Below are positions 38,239 to 46,444 of a DNA stretch of 64,000 nt, one piece after another; position 1 is the stretch's first letter; the number at the start of each line of letters is the position of its first letter. The notes beneath the pieces were generated by a model, which searched no databases, was not told the DNA's origin, and worked only from the letters and a program-made list of their open reading frames with translations. This stretch comes from Owenweeksia hongkongensis DSM 17368. Lineage in GTDB: Bacteria > Bacteroidota > Bacteroidia > Flavobacteriales > Schleiferiaceae. The position numbers and the translations under genes were made by a program. The stretch is taken from positions 1 through 64,000 of the forward strand of contig CAMBEZ010000005.1 in the NCBI GenBank assembly GCA_945865885.1, read 5' to 3'.

Positions 38239-39158
38239 TACAAATACTTTTTAACCAAGGCCTCTACCAACGTTCGATCGTTCCAGCCGTCTGCGGTAGC
38301 TTGGTAAGTAAGCACCAGTCGGTGGCGCATTACGGGAACCGCAACGGCCGCCACGTCTTCCTTGTCTGGCGCACTTTTTCCGTTCAAATACGCATGTGCC
38401 TTAGCAGCTTGTACCAGCGCTTGGCTGGCACGCGGCCCGGCACCCCATTGAATATAGGGTTTGTCTTCAACCGCAAGCGGACTGCGCGTGGCTTGCACCA
38501 ACCCAACGGCTGCTTCCACCACAGCCGGAGGAACCGGCAGATCCGCCACTTCCTGCTGCAAATTCAACCAGTCGTTTGCCGTCCACACGGCTTGTGTTTG
38601 GTGTTGTGCGCCGGTGGTGGTTCGCTGCACAATGGCAACTTCTTCCTCCCGGGTGGGATAGCCCAATTCAATCAAAAACAGAAAGCGATCCAGTTGGGCT
38701 TCCGGCAAGGGGTAAGTACCCTCTTGCTCTACCGGGTTTTGTGTTGCCAAAACAAAGAACGGCTTGGGCAAGAGCTCGGTTTTGCCCATGGCGGTAACGC
38801 TGCGTTCTTGCATGGCTTCCAGCAAGGCGCTCTGGGTTTTGGGCGGGGTGCGGTTGATTTCGTCTGCCAACAAAACTTGGGCAAACAAAGGACCCTTTTG
38901 AAAGACCAATTGGCGGTCTGCGTTCAGCATTTCCGTTCCCAATACGTCGCTCGGCATCAAATCCGGCGTAAACTGAATGCGTCCAAACTGCAAACCCGAC
39001 GCTTGGGCCAAACTCTTCACCAAAGTGGTTTTTGCCAACCCCGGAACGCCAACCAGCAGGGCGTGCCCGTTGCACAACATGGCCATGATGACCAAGTCAA
39101 TGGCCTCCTTTTGACCCACAACGGTCTTTTCAATCTCCGCGCGAAGTTGGGCTATCAT
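38238..39158 (-). CDS. MoxR-family AAA ATPase
   Basis: 306-aa cytoplasmic AAA+ ATPase. Walker A is GVPGLAKTTLVKSLA, Walker B is LLADEINRTPPKTQSALLEAMQE, and the sensor region is LATQNPVEQEGTYPLPEAQLDRF. MoxR proteins act as chaperones that assemble or activate VWA-domain or envelope partners. In Bacteroidota this one commonly follows surA, but no VWA protein is beside it here. Its ATG overlaps the surA stop (ATGA). Confidence 0.93.
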   Translation of the reverse strand: MIAQLRAEIEKTVVGQKEAIDLVIMAMLCNGHALLVGVPGLAKTTLVKSLAQASGLQFGRIQFTPDLMPSDVLGTEMLNADRQLVFQKGPLFAQVLLADEINRTPPKTQSALLEAMQERSVTAMGKTELLPKPFFVLATQNPVEQEGTYPLPEAQLDRFLFLIELGYPTREEEVAIVQRTTTGAQHQTQAVWTANDWLNLQQEVADLPVPPAVVEAAVGLVQATRSPLAVEDKPYIQWGAGPRASQALVQAAKAHAYLNGKSAPDKEDVAAVAVPVMRHRLVLTYQATADGWNDRTLVEALVKKYL

Positions 39159-40525
39159 AGGGGAAGGGGACAGGCTTGGAACGACGGATCGATCCGGATG
39201 TAGGTGGATTTACTTTTGTCGCGGATCCAAGCTTTGAACACTTGGTTCCGCTTGTCGTTTTCCGCAATGGCTTTCAGTTTGGTAAAATCGCTCGCCAAAT
39301 TAGCTTGGTGCGGTTCGGTCCGGCCGATCAATTTAACCACGCGAAAAAGCATAGTTCCGTCCGGCTCTCGGTACAGGGCTACGGGGCTGTATCCGGTGGA
39401 GTCTACTCCATCCAGTTGCACCAACAACTCAGCATTGAGGTCCGCCAAATCCCATTTGGTGTCTGTTGTTTGGGGATTCATGGCCACTCCACCGTTGGCA
39501 GAGGTGGGCTTGTCGTCTGAATACCGGGCCACGGCCTCGCGCCAAGCCAATTGACCGGAAACAATCGCCGCACGCAAACTGTCCAAGGTGGCAGCCGCCC
39601 GTTCCACGTCTTTTTCTTCTACACGTGGCTTGATCAGGATGTGCCGAAGATCCAATTCTTCGCCGCGCTTGGCTTGAACTTGGCAAATGTGAAAACCGTA
39701 CTCGGTTTCAAAGGGATCCGAAACATCCCCGGGTTTCAAGTTGAACGCCACGGCTTCAAATTCCTTGACGAATTGACCGCGTTTGATTCCCTTGTATTCG
39801 CCACCGGATTTGTTGGAACCCGGATCCTCGGAATACAATATGGCCATGCTCGCAAAACTGGAACCTTTTTCAATACGTGCTTTTAACCCTTTCAACCGGT
39901 CCATAGACTCTTGTTTGGCGGCGTCGCTCACCTTGGGTTTGATGCACAGCTGCGCGTATTCAACCTCCGCATTGATCAAAGGAAGGGAGTCCTTGGGAAT
40001 GCCGTAAACAAAGTCTGCAACATCCTTGGGCGTCAATTCCACCTTCTCCGTAATGGTTTGCTGCATCCGCTGGGCGGTCATCTGATTTTTCATCAACGGA
40101 CGCAAATCTTCTTTGATTTCCAAAACCGACTTTTTGTAGTAGTCTTCCAGTTTCTTTTGCGACCCAATTTGGTACGCCAACTGCTCTACCCGACGACCAA
40201 TGGCTTCGTCCACCTCGGGATCCGAAACCACAACGGAATCAATCTCGGCGTGGTGGAGAAGCAATTTTTCCACAACCAATTCGGAAAAAACCGCACACAG
40301 ACTGGGCGCCGGTTGTCCGGATTGGGCAAACTCGCGTTCCAAGGCCTCTTTTTGTTGAAAAACCTCCGAGTGCAAAACGATTTCTTTACCCACAACGGCA
40401 GCTAGGCCATCCACTTGGTTGGGGGGAAGCTGCGGTTGTGATCCGCCAGTGGAAATTGGCTGGGCCCAGATAGATGCACTCAGCACCACGGCAACCACAG
40501 CAAAACAACAACGATCCAAACGCAT
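39155..40525 (-). CDS. surA: Periplasmic chaperone SurA (peptidyl-prolyl isomerase)
   Basis: 456 aa. Signal peptide MRLDRCCFAVVAVVLSASIWAQ. The N-terminal SurA helical domain (VDGLAAVVGKEIVLHSEVFQQ, VVEKLLLHHAEID) is followed by two parvulin domains. The first runs from VEYAQLCIKPKVS to DPFETEYGFHICQV, the second from DLRHILIKPRVE onward. It escorts unfolded outer-membrane proteins. The start at 40525 overlaps the PpiC stop by one base (TAATG); the longer frame overlaps PpiC. Confidence 0.9.
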   Translation of the reverse strand: MRLDRCCFAVVAVVLSASIWAQPISTGGSQPQLPPNQVDGLAAVVGKEIVLHSEVFQQKEALEREFAQSGQPAPSLCAVFSELVVEKLLLHHAEIDSVVVSDPEVDEAIGRRVEQLAYQIGSQKKLEDYYKKSVLEIKEDLRPLMKNQMTAQRMQQTITEKVELTPKDVADFVYGIPKDSLPLINAEVEYAQLCIKPKVSDAAKQESMDRLKGLKARIEKGSSFASMAILYSEDPGSNKSGGEYKGIKRGQFVKEFEAVAFNLKPGDVSDPFETEYGFHICQVQAKRGEELDLRHILIKPRVEEKDVERAAATLDSLRAAIVSGQLAWREAVARYSDDKPTSANGGVAMNPQTTDTKWDLADLNAELLVQLDGVDSTGYSPVALYREPDGTMLFRVVKLIGRTEPHQANLASDFTKLKAIAENDKRNQVFKAWIRDKSKSTYIRIDPSFQACPLPL

Positions 40526-42501
40526 TAGGGACGAACCAATTGTGCCTGCAGCGTATCCCACGCGGAAGTGTTGATGGTAACCGGGTATTTGTTCTTGAGG
40601 GAATCCAGCCATTGCGCTTCCAAAGTTTTCTGATAGTCCGCAATAACTGCGCCACGAACTTCGCGCATTGCTTTGGGTTCCGGAGCACGCAAAGATTTCA
40701 CCCAAACCAACTCCGTGGCCGACACCTTTTTCAATCCAGTGCCCGGTGCATTCAGCAACAATTCTTGCTCGCGGCTTAGGTTGGAGGCGCCTTTTTCAGC
40801 CTCTGCCGTGGACAGTCGAACTGCTAAGGGGTCCTTGGTGGTCAGTAGGGATACGGCTTTGCTGGCCTCCGTTCCTTTGTTCAGTAAGCGGAGTAATTTG
40901 TTGGCCGTTGCTTCGTCGCTGCACTGGAATACCTGGCCGCTTCGGCGCTCGTTCCAGGAATAATTGGATTTATTGGCGTTAAAAAAGGCATTCAACCCGG
41001 CGGTGTCTTTGGAGGCCTTGTCCCAAACCATTTCACGAGTCAATTCAAACACCAAAATACCCTCTTTGTACTCGTTGGCCAAGAATCGGAACGCTGGAAA
41101 TTTGGCGGGAAGTTGACCCTCTTCTTCGCTCAACAACCACTCGTCCACCCAACGGTTCAATGCGTCGTACGCAACGGTTTGCGGTTTTTTGCCGGGACGT
41201 GGACGTTCTTGAACCTTGAGGAGGTACTGCAAAGCATCCCATTGGGTTTTGGTTTTTACCACGACGGCGGTACCGGGAACAGACAACCTACTAAAAGGTT
41301 TGTCCCATTTCTTGCTGTGTGCTGGCTGTTTCCAAGTTCCTTTGACAAAATTGGAATCAACGGTGGCCAATACTTTTTTCAATGCTTTGGCGTCCGTCTT
41401 CAAAGCATAGGTTTTGCGCAATTGATTGAGGTACTCCGTTTTGGAGGCATTGCTCCGCGCGTCGCGTCGAATTTTCGCTTCCAATTCGGACTTGATGTCC
41501 GCAACGGCGGGAACACTTACACTGCGCAGGCGTTGTGCAATATGCCAACCAATCTTGGTTTTGAAGGGCTCGGAATAGGCGCCGTCTGCGGGCAAACCAA
41601 ACACCACTTCTTCAAACTCGGGGAGCATGTCGTTCATGCCAAAAACCGGCAATCGCCCTTGGTTCTTGGCCGACGTCTTGTCCATGGAGTAATTTTTGGC
41701 GAGTTCACCAAAGTCCGCACCGTTCTTCAGTTGTTCGTACAACGCTTTGATTTGCGCCTCTGCGTTGGATTCAGAAGGATTTTCGGGGTTGTCCATCAAC
41801 AAGATGTGGGCCGCTTCCATTTTGTAACGAGCTGGGCGACGCTCCACTACCTTCACCAAGTGGTAACCGTAGGGAGACCGAACCGGCATGGAGATTTGTC
41901 CGATGGGGGTGGTGTAGGCGGCTGTCTCAAAGGGATAAACCATTTGGAATGCCGTAAACCAACCCAAGTCTCCGTTGCGCTGCGCGGAGTAGGTATCGGT
42001 AGAAATTTTTTGTGCGAGTGCGCCAAAATCTTCTCCGTTGACCAACCGTTGGCGAATTTTCAGCAAATCGTTGTACACCCGGACGGTATCCTCCGGAAGG
42101 GCGTCTTCGGCCAAATCCAGCATGATGTGGGCGGCGTGCACGTCGGTTTGCAGGCGTTGGTAGGCCTCTTCCAAAATCCGGGCATCGGCTTGCTTGTCCG
42201 TGAGGTACGGCTTCACCAATTGCTTGTAGTAGGAGTCGTATTCTTGCTGAAAAGCAGGGATTTGATCTTTTTCCATGGCTAAAGCTTCAGCCACTTTCCG
42301 CTTGAACGAAATGTACAAATCCAGGTATTCTTGCGGCGTTTTGGGATCAATTTGCTTCCCGATGTCTTTATTCTTGTTGAAAACGTATTCAAACTCTTCC
42401 ACCGAAACGGCAAGGGGTCCTTTTGGGGTTTGAACCGTAAACAGCTGGGCCTGTGCCGCTACAGACAGGCATCCCAGCGCAAGGAGAATGATTTTTTTCA
42501 T
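40525..42501 (-). CDS. Periplasmic peptidyl-prolyl isomerase, PpiC/parvulin type
   Basis: 658 aa with signal peptide MKKIILLALGCLSVAAQAQ. A helical N-terminal region is followed by two parvulin domains (AAHIMLDLAEDALPEDTVRVY...YGYHLVKV, and AAHILLMDNPENPS...IGWHIAQRL), then a long helical C-terminal part of about 300 residues. Likely a chaperone/isomerase for outer-membrane or secreted proteins, paired with SurA. It is the first gene of the PpiC-SurA-MoxR-LepB-WbqC operon and has a TATCTTTG box six bases before its start. The much longer open frame upstream of 42501 overlaps dapB and is rejected. Confidence 0.9.
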   Translation of the reverse strand: MKKIILLALGCLSVAAQAQLFTVQTPKGPLAVSVEEFEYVFNKNKDIGKQIDPKTPQEYLDLYISFKRKVAEALAMEKDQIPAFQQEYDSYYKQLVKPYLTDKQADARILEEAYQRLQTDVHAAHIMLDLAEDALPEDTVRVYNDLLKIRQRLVNGEDFGALAQKISTDTYSAQRNGDLGWFTAFQMVYPFETAAYTTPIGQISMPVRSPYGYHLVKVVERRPARYKMEAAHILLMDNPENPSESNAEAQIKALYEQLKNGADFGELAKNYSMDKTSAKNQGRLPVFGMNDMLPEFEEVVFGLPADGAYSEPFKTKIGWHIAQRLRSVSVPAVADIKSELEAKIRRDARSNASKTEYLNQLRKTYALKTDAKALKKVLATVDSNFVKGTWKQPAHSKKWDKPFSRLSVPGTAVVVKTKTQWDALQYLLKVQERPRPGKKPQTVAYDALNRWVDEWLLSEEEGQLPAKFPAFRFLANEYKEGILVFELTREMVWDKASKDTAGLNAFFNANKSNYSWNERRSGQVFQCSDEATANKLLRLLNKGTEASKAVSLLTTKDPLAVRLSTAEAEKGASNLSREQELLLNAPGTGLKKVSATELVWVKSLRAPEPKAMREVRGAVIADYQKTLEAQWLDSLKNKYPVTINTSAWDTLQAQLVRP

Positions 42502-42507
42502 AGCGCC

Positions 42508-42515
42508 CAAAGATA
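42508..42515 (-). promoter_or_regulatory. Promoter -7 box for the PpiC-SurA-MoxR-LepB-WbqC operon
   Basis: TATCTTTG on the minus strand, six bases before the PpiC ATG, within the 53-base gap after dapB. Confidence 0.5.
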
Positions 42516-42554
42516 ACCAAAAGCTCGGCTCCTTGAGCGGTTTAAGCCAATGGT

Positions 42555-43229
42555 TTAGTGCCCAAAAAGCAATTGCTCCACGCGGTACACGCCGGGCTCC
42601 GCGCGCACGATTTGTTCGGCACAAAAAAGCGCACCACCTGCAAAACCATCGCGGCTGACGGCTTCGTGCTCCAACGCAATTCGGTCTACTGGGGAGGAAA
42701 AAGTCAAAACGTGGGTACCGGGAGCCGGATCTTTCCGTTCCCAAGTAACGGGAAGGTTTGAATAGCCTTGATTTTCAACTTGTTGAAGCAATGTTTTAGC
42801 CGTTCCCGACGGAGCGTCCACTTTGGCGGTGTGGTGGATTTCATGGATCGATGCAGCGTACTGAGGCCATGCCGCCATTTTTTTGGCCGCAAATTCAGCT
42901 ACTGCGAAGAAAAGGTTCACCCCAATGCTGAAGTTGCTAGAAACCACCATTTTGCCGCCTACCGTTCGGCAATGCGCTTCCACCTCTGGAAGTTGGTGGT
43001 TCCAACCGGTGGTGCCACAAACCACGGGGATCCCCGCATCCAACAAGCGTGTTACGTGTTCCGCGCCGAATTCCGGATGCGTAAACTCAAGGGCGACGTC
43101 TGCCGTGCGCCACGCCTGAGCATCCCACTGGCCCATATCCACGCGTGCCACCAATTCGTGGCCCGCTGCCAAAGCCAAAGGTTCGATGGCGCGGCCCATT
43201 TTGCCGTAACCGATTAACGCAATTTTCAT
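42555..43229 (-). CDS. dapB: 4-hydroxy-tetrahydrodipicolinate reductase
   Basis: NAD(P)H-dependent step in diaminopimelate/lysine synthesis, feeding peptidoglycan. The 224-aa protein has the nucleotide loop MKIALIGYGKMGRAIE, TGWNHQLPEVE after VVCGTT, the catalytic segment SIHEIHHTAKVDAPSGTAK (His and Lys), and SSNFSIGVNLFF. Short compared with E. coli DapB but typical of Bacteroidota. Its ATG overlaps the DUF5683 stop (ATGA). Confidence 0.93.
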   Translation of the reverse strand: MKIALIGYGKMGRAIEPLALAAGHELVARVDMGQWDAQAWRTADVALEFTHPEFGAEHVTRLLDAGIPVVCGTTGWNHQLPEVEAHCRTVGGKMVVSSNFSIGVNLFFAVAEFAAKKMAAWPQYAASIHEIHHTAKVDAPSGTAKTLLQQVENQGYSNLPVTWERKDPAPGTHVLTFSSPVDRIALEHEAVSRDGFAGGALFCAEQIVRAEPGVYRVEQLLFGH

Positions 43230-43849
43230 GGTAGGGAGGGAGTAGTACGTTTCAAGTCCACGGTTAGGCTCAAGCCCAATCCCGTTGAAGCGGGTGCTAT
43301 TTTTGCGTCCAAAGACAGGTTGCGCCCAACGTCAAAGGCATACAGGTGCCCGCCAACGTGCGCGTCCAATACCTGAAAACCCCACGCGGCCATCATGCCC
43401 AAAAAGGCGTAGTCGCGGGATCTACGTGCGGTATTTTTTAAGGAAAGCAATTGCGTGGGAGTGTACACATTGGCGTAGGGATCTACGGTGGTGGGGTCGT
43501 TGTCCAAACGCGCGTCCAAAGCGGCATTGAAATGATTGGTCTGCCTTTGCTGCAGCCAAAAGTAGTATCCTGTTCCGCCCATCAACGCCCAAGCCAAGGG
43601 GGCTTTCCAGTATTCTCGGTTGTATATCTGTCCGGCCCCGGGAACTACGGCACTCAACAGGGTTGCGGTTTGAGGCCGACCCCAAGAGGTTGCATCCGGA
43701 AGCAGGACACCTGCTACGCGTTTATTTGGGACAGGTGCTGCCAACGTGTCCGGGGCTAAAAAACCCGCCATCGGTTCCAGCAAAGCACCGCGAACAGGTC
43801 CCCAGCCGATGGTTGTAAGAACCAAAACGCACCGGTAGAACCACCGCAT
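43226..43849 (-). CDS. DUF5683 domain-containing membrane protein
   Basis: 207 aa with an N-terminal hydrophobic signal and the family motif LLSAVVPGAGQIYNREYWKAPLAWALMGGTGYYFWL, then SRDYAFLGMMAAWGFQVLDAHVGGHLYAFDVG. These match DUF5683, usually found between parB and dapB in Bacteroidota. Function unknown. It overlaps the parB stop by one base and the dapB start by four. Confidence 0.87.
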   Translation of the reverse strand: MRWFYRCVLVLTTIGWGPVRGALLEPMAGFLAPDTLAAPVPNKRVAGVLLPDATSWGRPQTATLLSAVVPGAGQIYNREYWKAPLAWALMGGTGYYFWLQQRQTNHFNAALDARLDNDPTTVDPYANVYTPTQLLSLKNTARRSRDYAFLGMMAAWGFQVLDAHVGGHLYAFDVGRNLSLDAKIAPASTGLGLSLTVDLKRTTPSLP

Positions 43850-44769
43850 CAGGCGTCGGTTTTGAGACCCAATTGATCAGCTAACCGCAGTAGATCATCT
43901 TCCGATTGGTAGGTAACTACCAGCGTGCCGGACCCTTTTTTGCCCGGCTTCAAGGCAACGGGAGTACTCAATTGTGCGCTCCAATAGTTCGATAAGCGCT
44001 GAAAAGGATTGTTTCCGGCAGGTTTTTGGATTGGGGAAACCTGAGGAAGTTGCGCTTCCTCGCGAACCTTGCGAACGGCCTCCTCTACTCTGCGAACGCT
44101 CCACCCTTGGGCTACGCATTGTTGGTACAGATGTTCTTGGATGTCTGTGTTTGGGAGCGCGGAAAGTGGACGTGCGTGCCCAAAGTCAATCATGCGCTCC
44201 CGCAAGCCAGCTTGCACCAAGGGCGAGAGGCTCAAAAGACCCACGTATTGCGCCACAACGGCACGTGACTTGCCCACGCGTTGGGCGCATTGTTCTTGGG
44301 TCAATTGGCATTCGTCCATCAAACGTCGGTAGGAAAGCGCCACTTCAATAGCGTCCAGATCCCGGCGTTGGATGTTCTCCACCAGCGCCATTTCCAGCAT
44401 TTGTTGGTCGTCGGCCAAACGAATATACACCGGCACGGTGGTCAATCCGGCCAATTGCGCGGAGCGCCAACGGCGTTCACCGGAGATTAATTGGTAGCGT
44501 CCGGACGGCAGTCTGCGTACGGTCAAGGGCTGTACAATACCCAATACGGCAATGGAATTAGCCAGTTCCTGCAATCCAGCAGGGTCAAAATGGGTGCGCG
44601 GCTGAAACGGGTTTTTGTCTATGGTGTCTACCGGGACGGCAACAATTCCGGCGATTGCTTCGCGTGCGCCGGGATTGCTTGCCGCAATCGCTTTGCTTGC
44701 CGCTTCTGAAGGTTGGGCCAAAAGTGCGTCCAAGCCGCGGCCAAGTACTTTTTTCTGGGGAGTCGCCAT
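43849..44769 (-). CDS. parB: Chromosome partitioning protein ParB
   Basis: 306 aa. The N-terminal CTP-binding ParB domain contains KNPFQPRTHFD, LISGERRWRSAQLAG (GERR box) and ALVENIQRRDL. A helix-turn-helix follows (LTQEQCAQRVGKSRAVVAQYVGLL). The C-terminal dimerisation region is shorter and basic. It would load on parS sites as a clamp and act with ParA. I did not find a convincing parS site in the window. It starts two bases after the parA stop. Confidence 0.94.
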   Translation of the reverse strand: MATPQKKVLGRGLDALLAQPSEAASKAIAASNPGAREAIAGIVAVPVDTIDKNPFQPRTHFDPAGLQELANSIAVLGIVQPLTVRRLPSGRYQLISGERRWRSAQLAGLTTVPVYIRLADDQQMLEMALVENIQRRDLDAIEVALSYRRLMDECQLTQEQCAQRVGKSRAVVAQYVGLLSLSPLVQAGLRERMIDFGHARPLSALPNTDIQEHLYQQCVAQGWSVRRVEEAVRKVREEAQLPQVSPIQKPAGNNPFQRLSNYWSAQLSTPVALKPGKKGSGTLVVTYQSEDDLLRLADQLGLKTDA

Positions 44770-44771
44770 GG

Positions 44772-45545
44772 TTACGAAATTACGCCGTTCCGGGCAATCA
44801 CTTCCTTGGCCAAATCCAAATATTTGGAGGAGCCGGAGGAGGTGGCGTCGTACATCAAGATGCTCTGACCGAAGGAAGGAGCCTCAGACAATTTAACGTT
44901 CCGGGGGATGATGGTTTCAAAAACGAGCTGCTGAAAGTGCTGTTTCACTTCTTCCACTACTTGATTGCTCAACCGAAGACGGGAATCGTACATGGTCAAC
45001 AGCATACCTTCAATAGTTAAATCCGGGTTGTGTATTTGCTGAACACTTTTCACCGTGTTCAATAATTTCCCCAATCCTTCTAACGCAAAGTACTCGCATT
45101 GAATGGGGATCAATACCGACTGAGCTGCGGTTAACGCGTTGAGGGTCACCAATCCCAAGGAAGGGGCGCAGTCTATCAAGATGTAATCGTAGCGGTCTTT
45201 AATGGGTTCCAAAGCGTTGCGCAGCATGTGCTCGCGTTCGGGCTTATCCACCAATTCCAACTCTGCGGCAACCAAATCCATGCGCGTTGGCAACAAATCA
45301 ACATTTGGGGTGTCTGTCCTAAAAATTCCAGACTCTGCCGCCGCCGTATGCTCCAACACCTCGTACGTCCCAACCACCGTTGCGGTAGGGTCGTACCCCA
45401 GTCCTGAAGTGGTGTTGGCCTGTGGGTCCGCGTCAATGAGCAAGACGCGTTTTTCCAGCAAACCCAGGGCCGCAGCTAGATTTACAGCCGTAGTCGTCTT
45501 GCCGACGCCACCTTTTTGGTTGGCCAAAGCGATGATTTTACCCAT
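44772..45545 (-). CDS. parA: Chromosome partitioning ATPase ParA
   Basis: 257-aa deviant Walker ATPase: KGGVGKTTTAVNLAAAL, the Walker A' lysine in NQKGGVG, DADPQANTT, YDYILIDCAPSLGLVT. It moves ParB-parS complexes over the nucleoid. The ATG at 45545 (MGKIIALANQ) gives the standard N-terminus; a non-ATG start six codons upstream is unlikely. TACCTTTA stands five bases before the start. Divergent from murQ. Confidence 0.95.
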   Translation of the reverse strand: MGKIIALANQKGGVGKTTTAVNLAAALGLLEKRVLLIDADPQANTTSGLGYDPTATVVGTYEVLEHTAAAESGIFRTDTPNVDLLPTRMDLVAAELELVDKPEREHMLRNALEPIKDRYDYILIDCAPSLGLVTLNALTAAQSVLIPIQCEYFALEGLGKLLNTVKSVQQIHNPDLTIEGMLLTMYDSRLRLSNQVVEEVKQHFQQLVFETIIPRNVKLSEAPSFGQSILMYDATSSGSSKYLDLAKEVIARNGVIS

Positions 45546-45550
45546 AGCGG

Positions 45551-45558
45551 TAAAGGTA
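45551..45558 (-). promoter_or_regulatory. Promoter -7 box for the parA operon
   Basis: TACCTTTA on the minus strand, one mismatch to TAnnTTTG, five bases before the parA ATG. Confidence 0.42.
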
Positions 45559-45601
45559 GTCAATTGGCGATTGTTCCCGCAGCAAAAAGCAGCAAACTGC
45601 C

Positions 45602-45609
45602 TACCTTTG
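45602..45609 (+). promoter_or_regulatory. Promoter -7 box for murQ
   Basis: TACCTTTG, four bases before the murQ ATG, predicting a leaderless message. Confidence 0.55.
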
Positions 45610-45613
45610 GTTT

Positions 45614-46426
45614 ATGGATTCCCGCACTACTGAAGCACCGTCGGCTTACGAAAATTTAGAGCATTGGAACACGCGATCCTTGCTGGAGGCGATCAACAAA
45701 GAGGATCAGCGGGTGCCGTTGGCTGTGGAACGCGCCTTGCCTCAGGTTGAAGCACTGGTGGAAGCTGTTTTGCCGCGATTGAAAGCAGGGGGGCGTCTTT
45801 TTTACATTGGAGCCGGAACCAGCGGTCGTTTGGGGGTGGTGGATGCTTCCGAATGTCCCCCTACCTATGGCATTCCCCAAGGAATTGTGCTGGGTTTGAT
45901 AGCGGGAGGCGATGCGGCCATTCGCAAGGCGGTGGAATTTGCGGAAGACGATTTTAATCAGGCGTGGATTGATTTAACGGCCCACCAGATTACGTCAACG
46001 GATGCCGTGGTAGGAATTGCGGCCAGTGGGAGCACGCCCTACGTTTTGGGCGGATTGCGTGCGGCTCGCGCGGCCGGATGCGCAACGGGCGCAGTCGTGT
46101 GCAATGCGGGGTCTCCCGTGGCTGCCGCCGCGGAATTTCCGGTAGAGGTGGTGGTTGGGCCTGAGTTTGTTACGGGATCTACCCGCATGAAGAGCGGTAC
46201 GGCGCAAAAACTGGTTTTGAACATGCTGAGCACTGCGTTGATGATTCGGTGGGGCAAGGTGCGCGGCAACCGCATGGTGGACATGCAACTTACCAACCAC
46301 AAGCTCGTGGACCGCGGCGTTAGAACGCTTTTGGAGACCACCTCATTAAAGAGGACAGAGGCGGAGCAGATGCTGCACGAGCACGGTTCGGTGCGTGCCG
46401 TACTCCGTGCTTTGGGACTAGAATAA
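45614..46426 (+). CDS. murQ: N-acetylmuramic acid 6-phosphate etherase
   Basis: Cleaves the lactyl ether of MurNAc-6-phosphate during peptidoglycan recycling. The 270-aa SIS-domain protein has RLFYIGAGTSGRLGVVDASECPPTYG, GIAASGSTPYVLGGLRAA, and EVVVGPEFVTGSTRMKSGTAQKLVLNMLST, which are MurQ signatures. The short C-terminus is usual for Bacteroidota members. Convergent with the E1 gene, only 18 bases apart. Confidence 0.95.
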   Translation: MDSRTTEAPSAYENLEHWNTRSLLEAINKEDQRVPLAVERALPQVEALVEAVLPRLKAGGRLFYIGAGTSGRLGVVDASECPPTYGIPQGIVLGLIAGGDAAIRKAVEFAEDDFNQAWIDLTAHQITSTDAVVGIAASGSTPYVLGGLRAARAAGCATGAVVCNAGSPVAAAAEFPVEVVVGPEFVTGSTRMKSGTAQKLVLNMLSTALMIRWGKVRGNRMVDMQLTNHKLVDRGVRTLLETTSLKRTEAEQMLHEHGSVRAVLRALGLE

Positions 46427-46444
46427 AAGCTGCCGGTCCTTGAC

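Noticed and set aside
41113-42282. Plus-strand open frame of 389 codons opposite the PpiC gene
   Set aside because: Complementary shadow of a signal-peptide-bearing parvulin protein; its own translation shows no family features.
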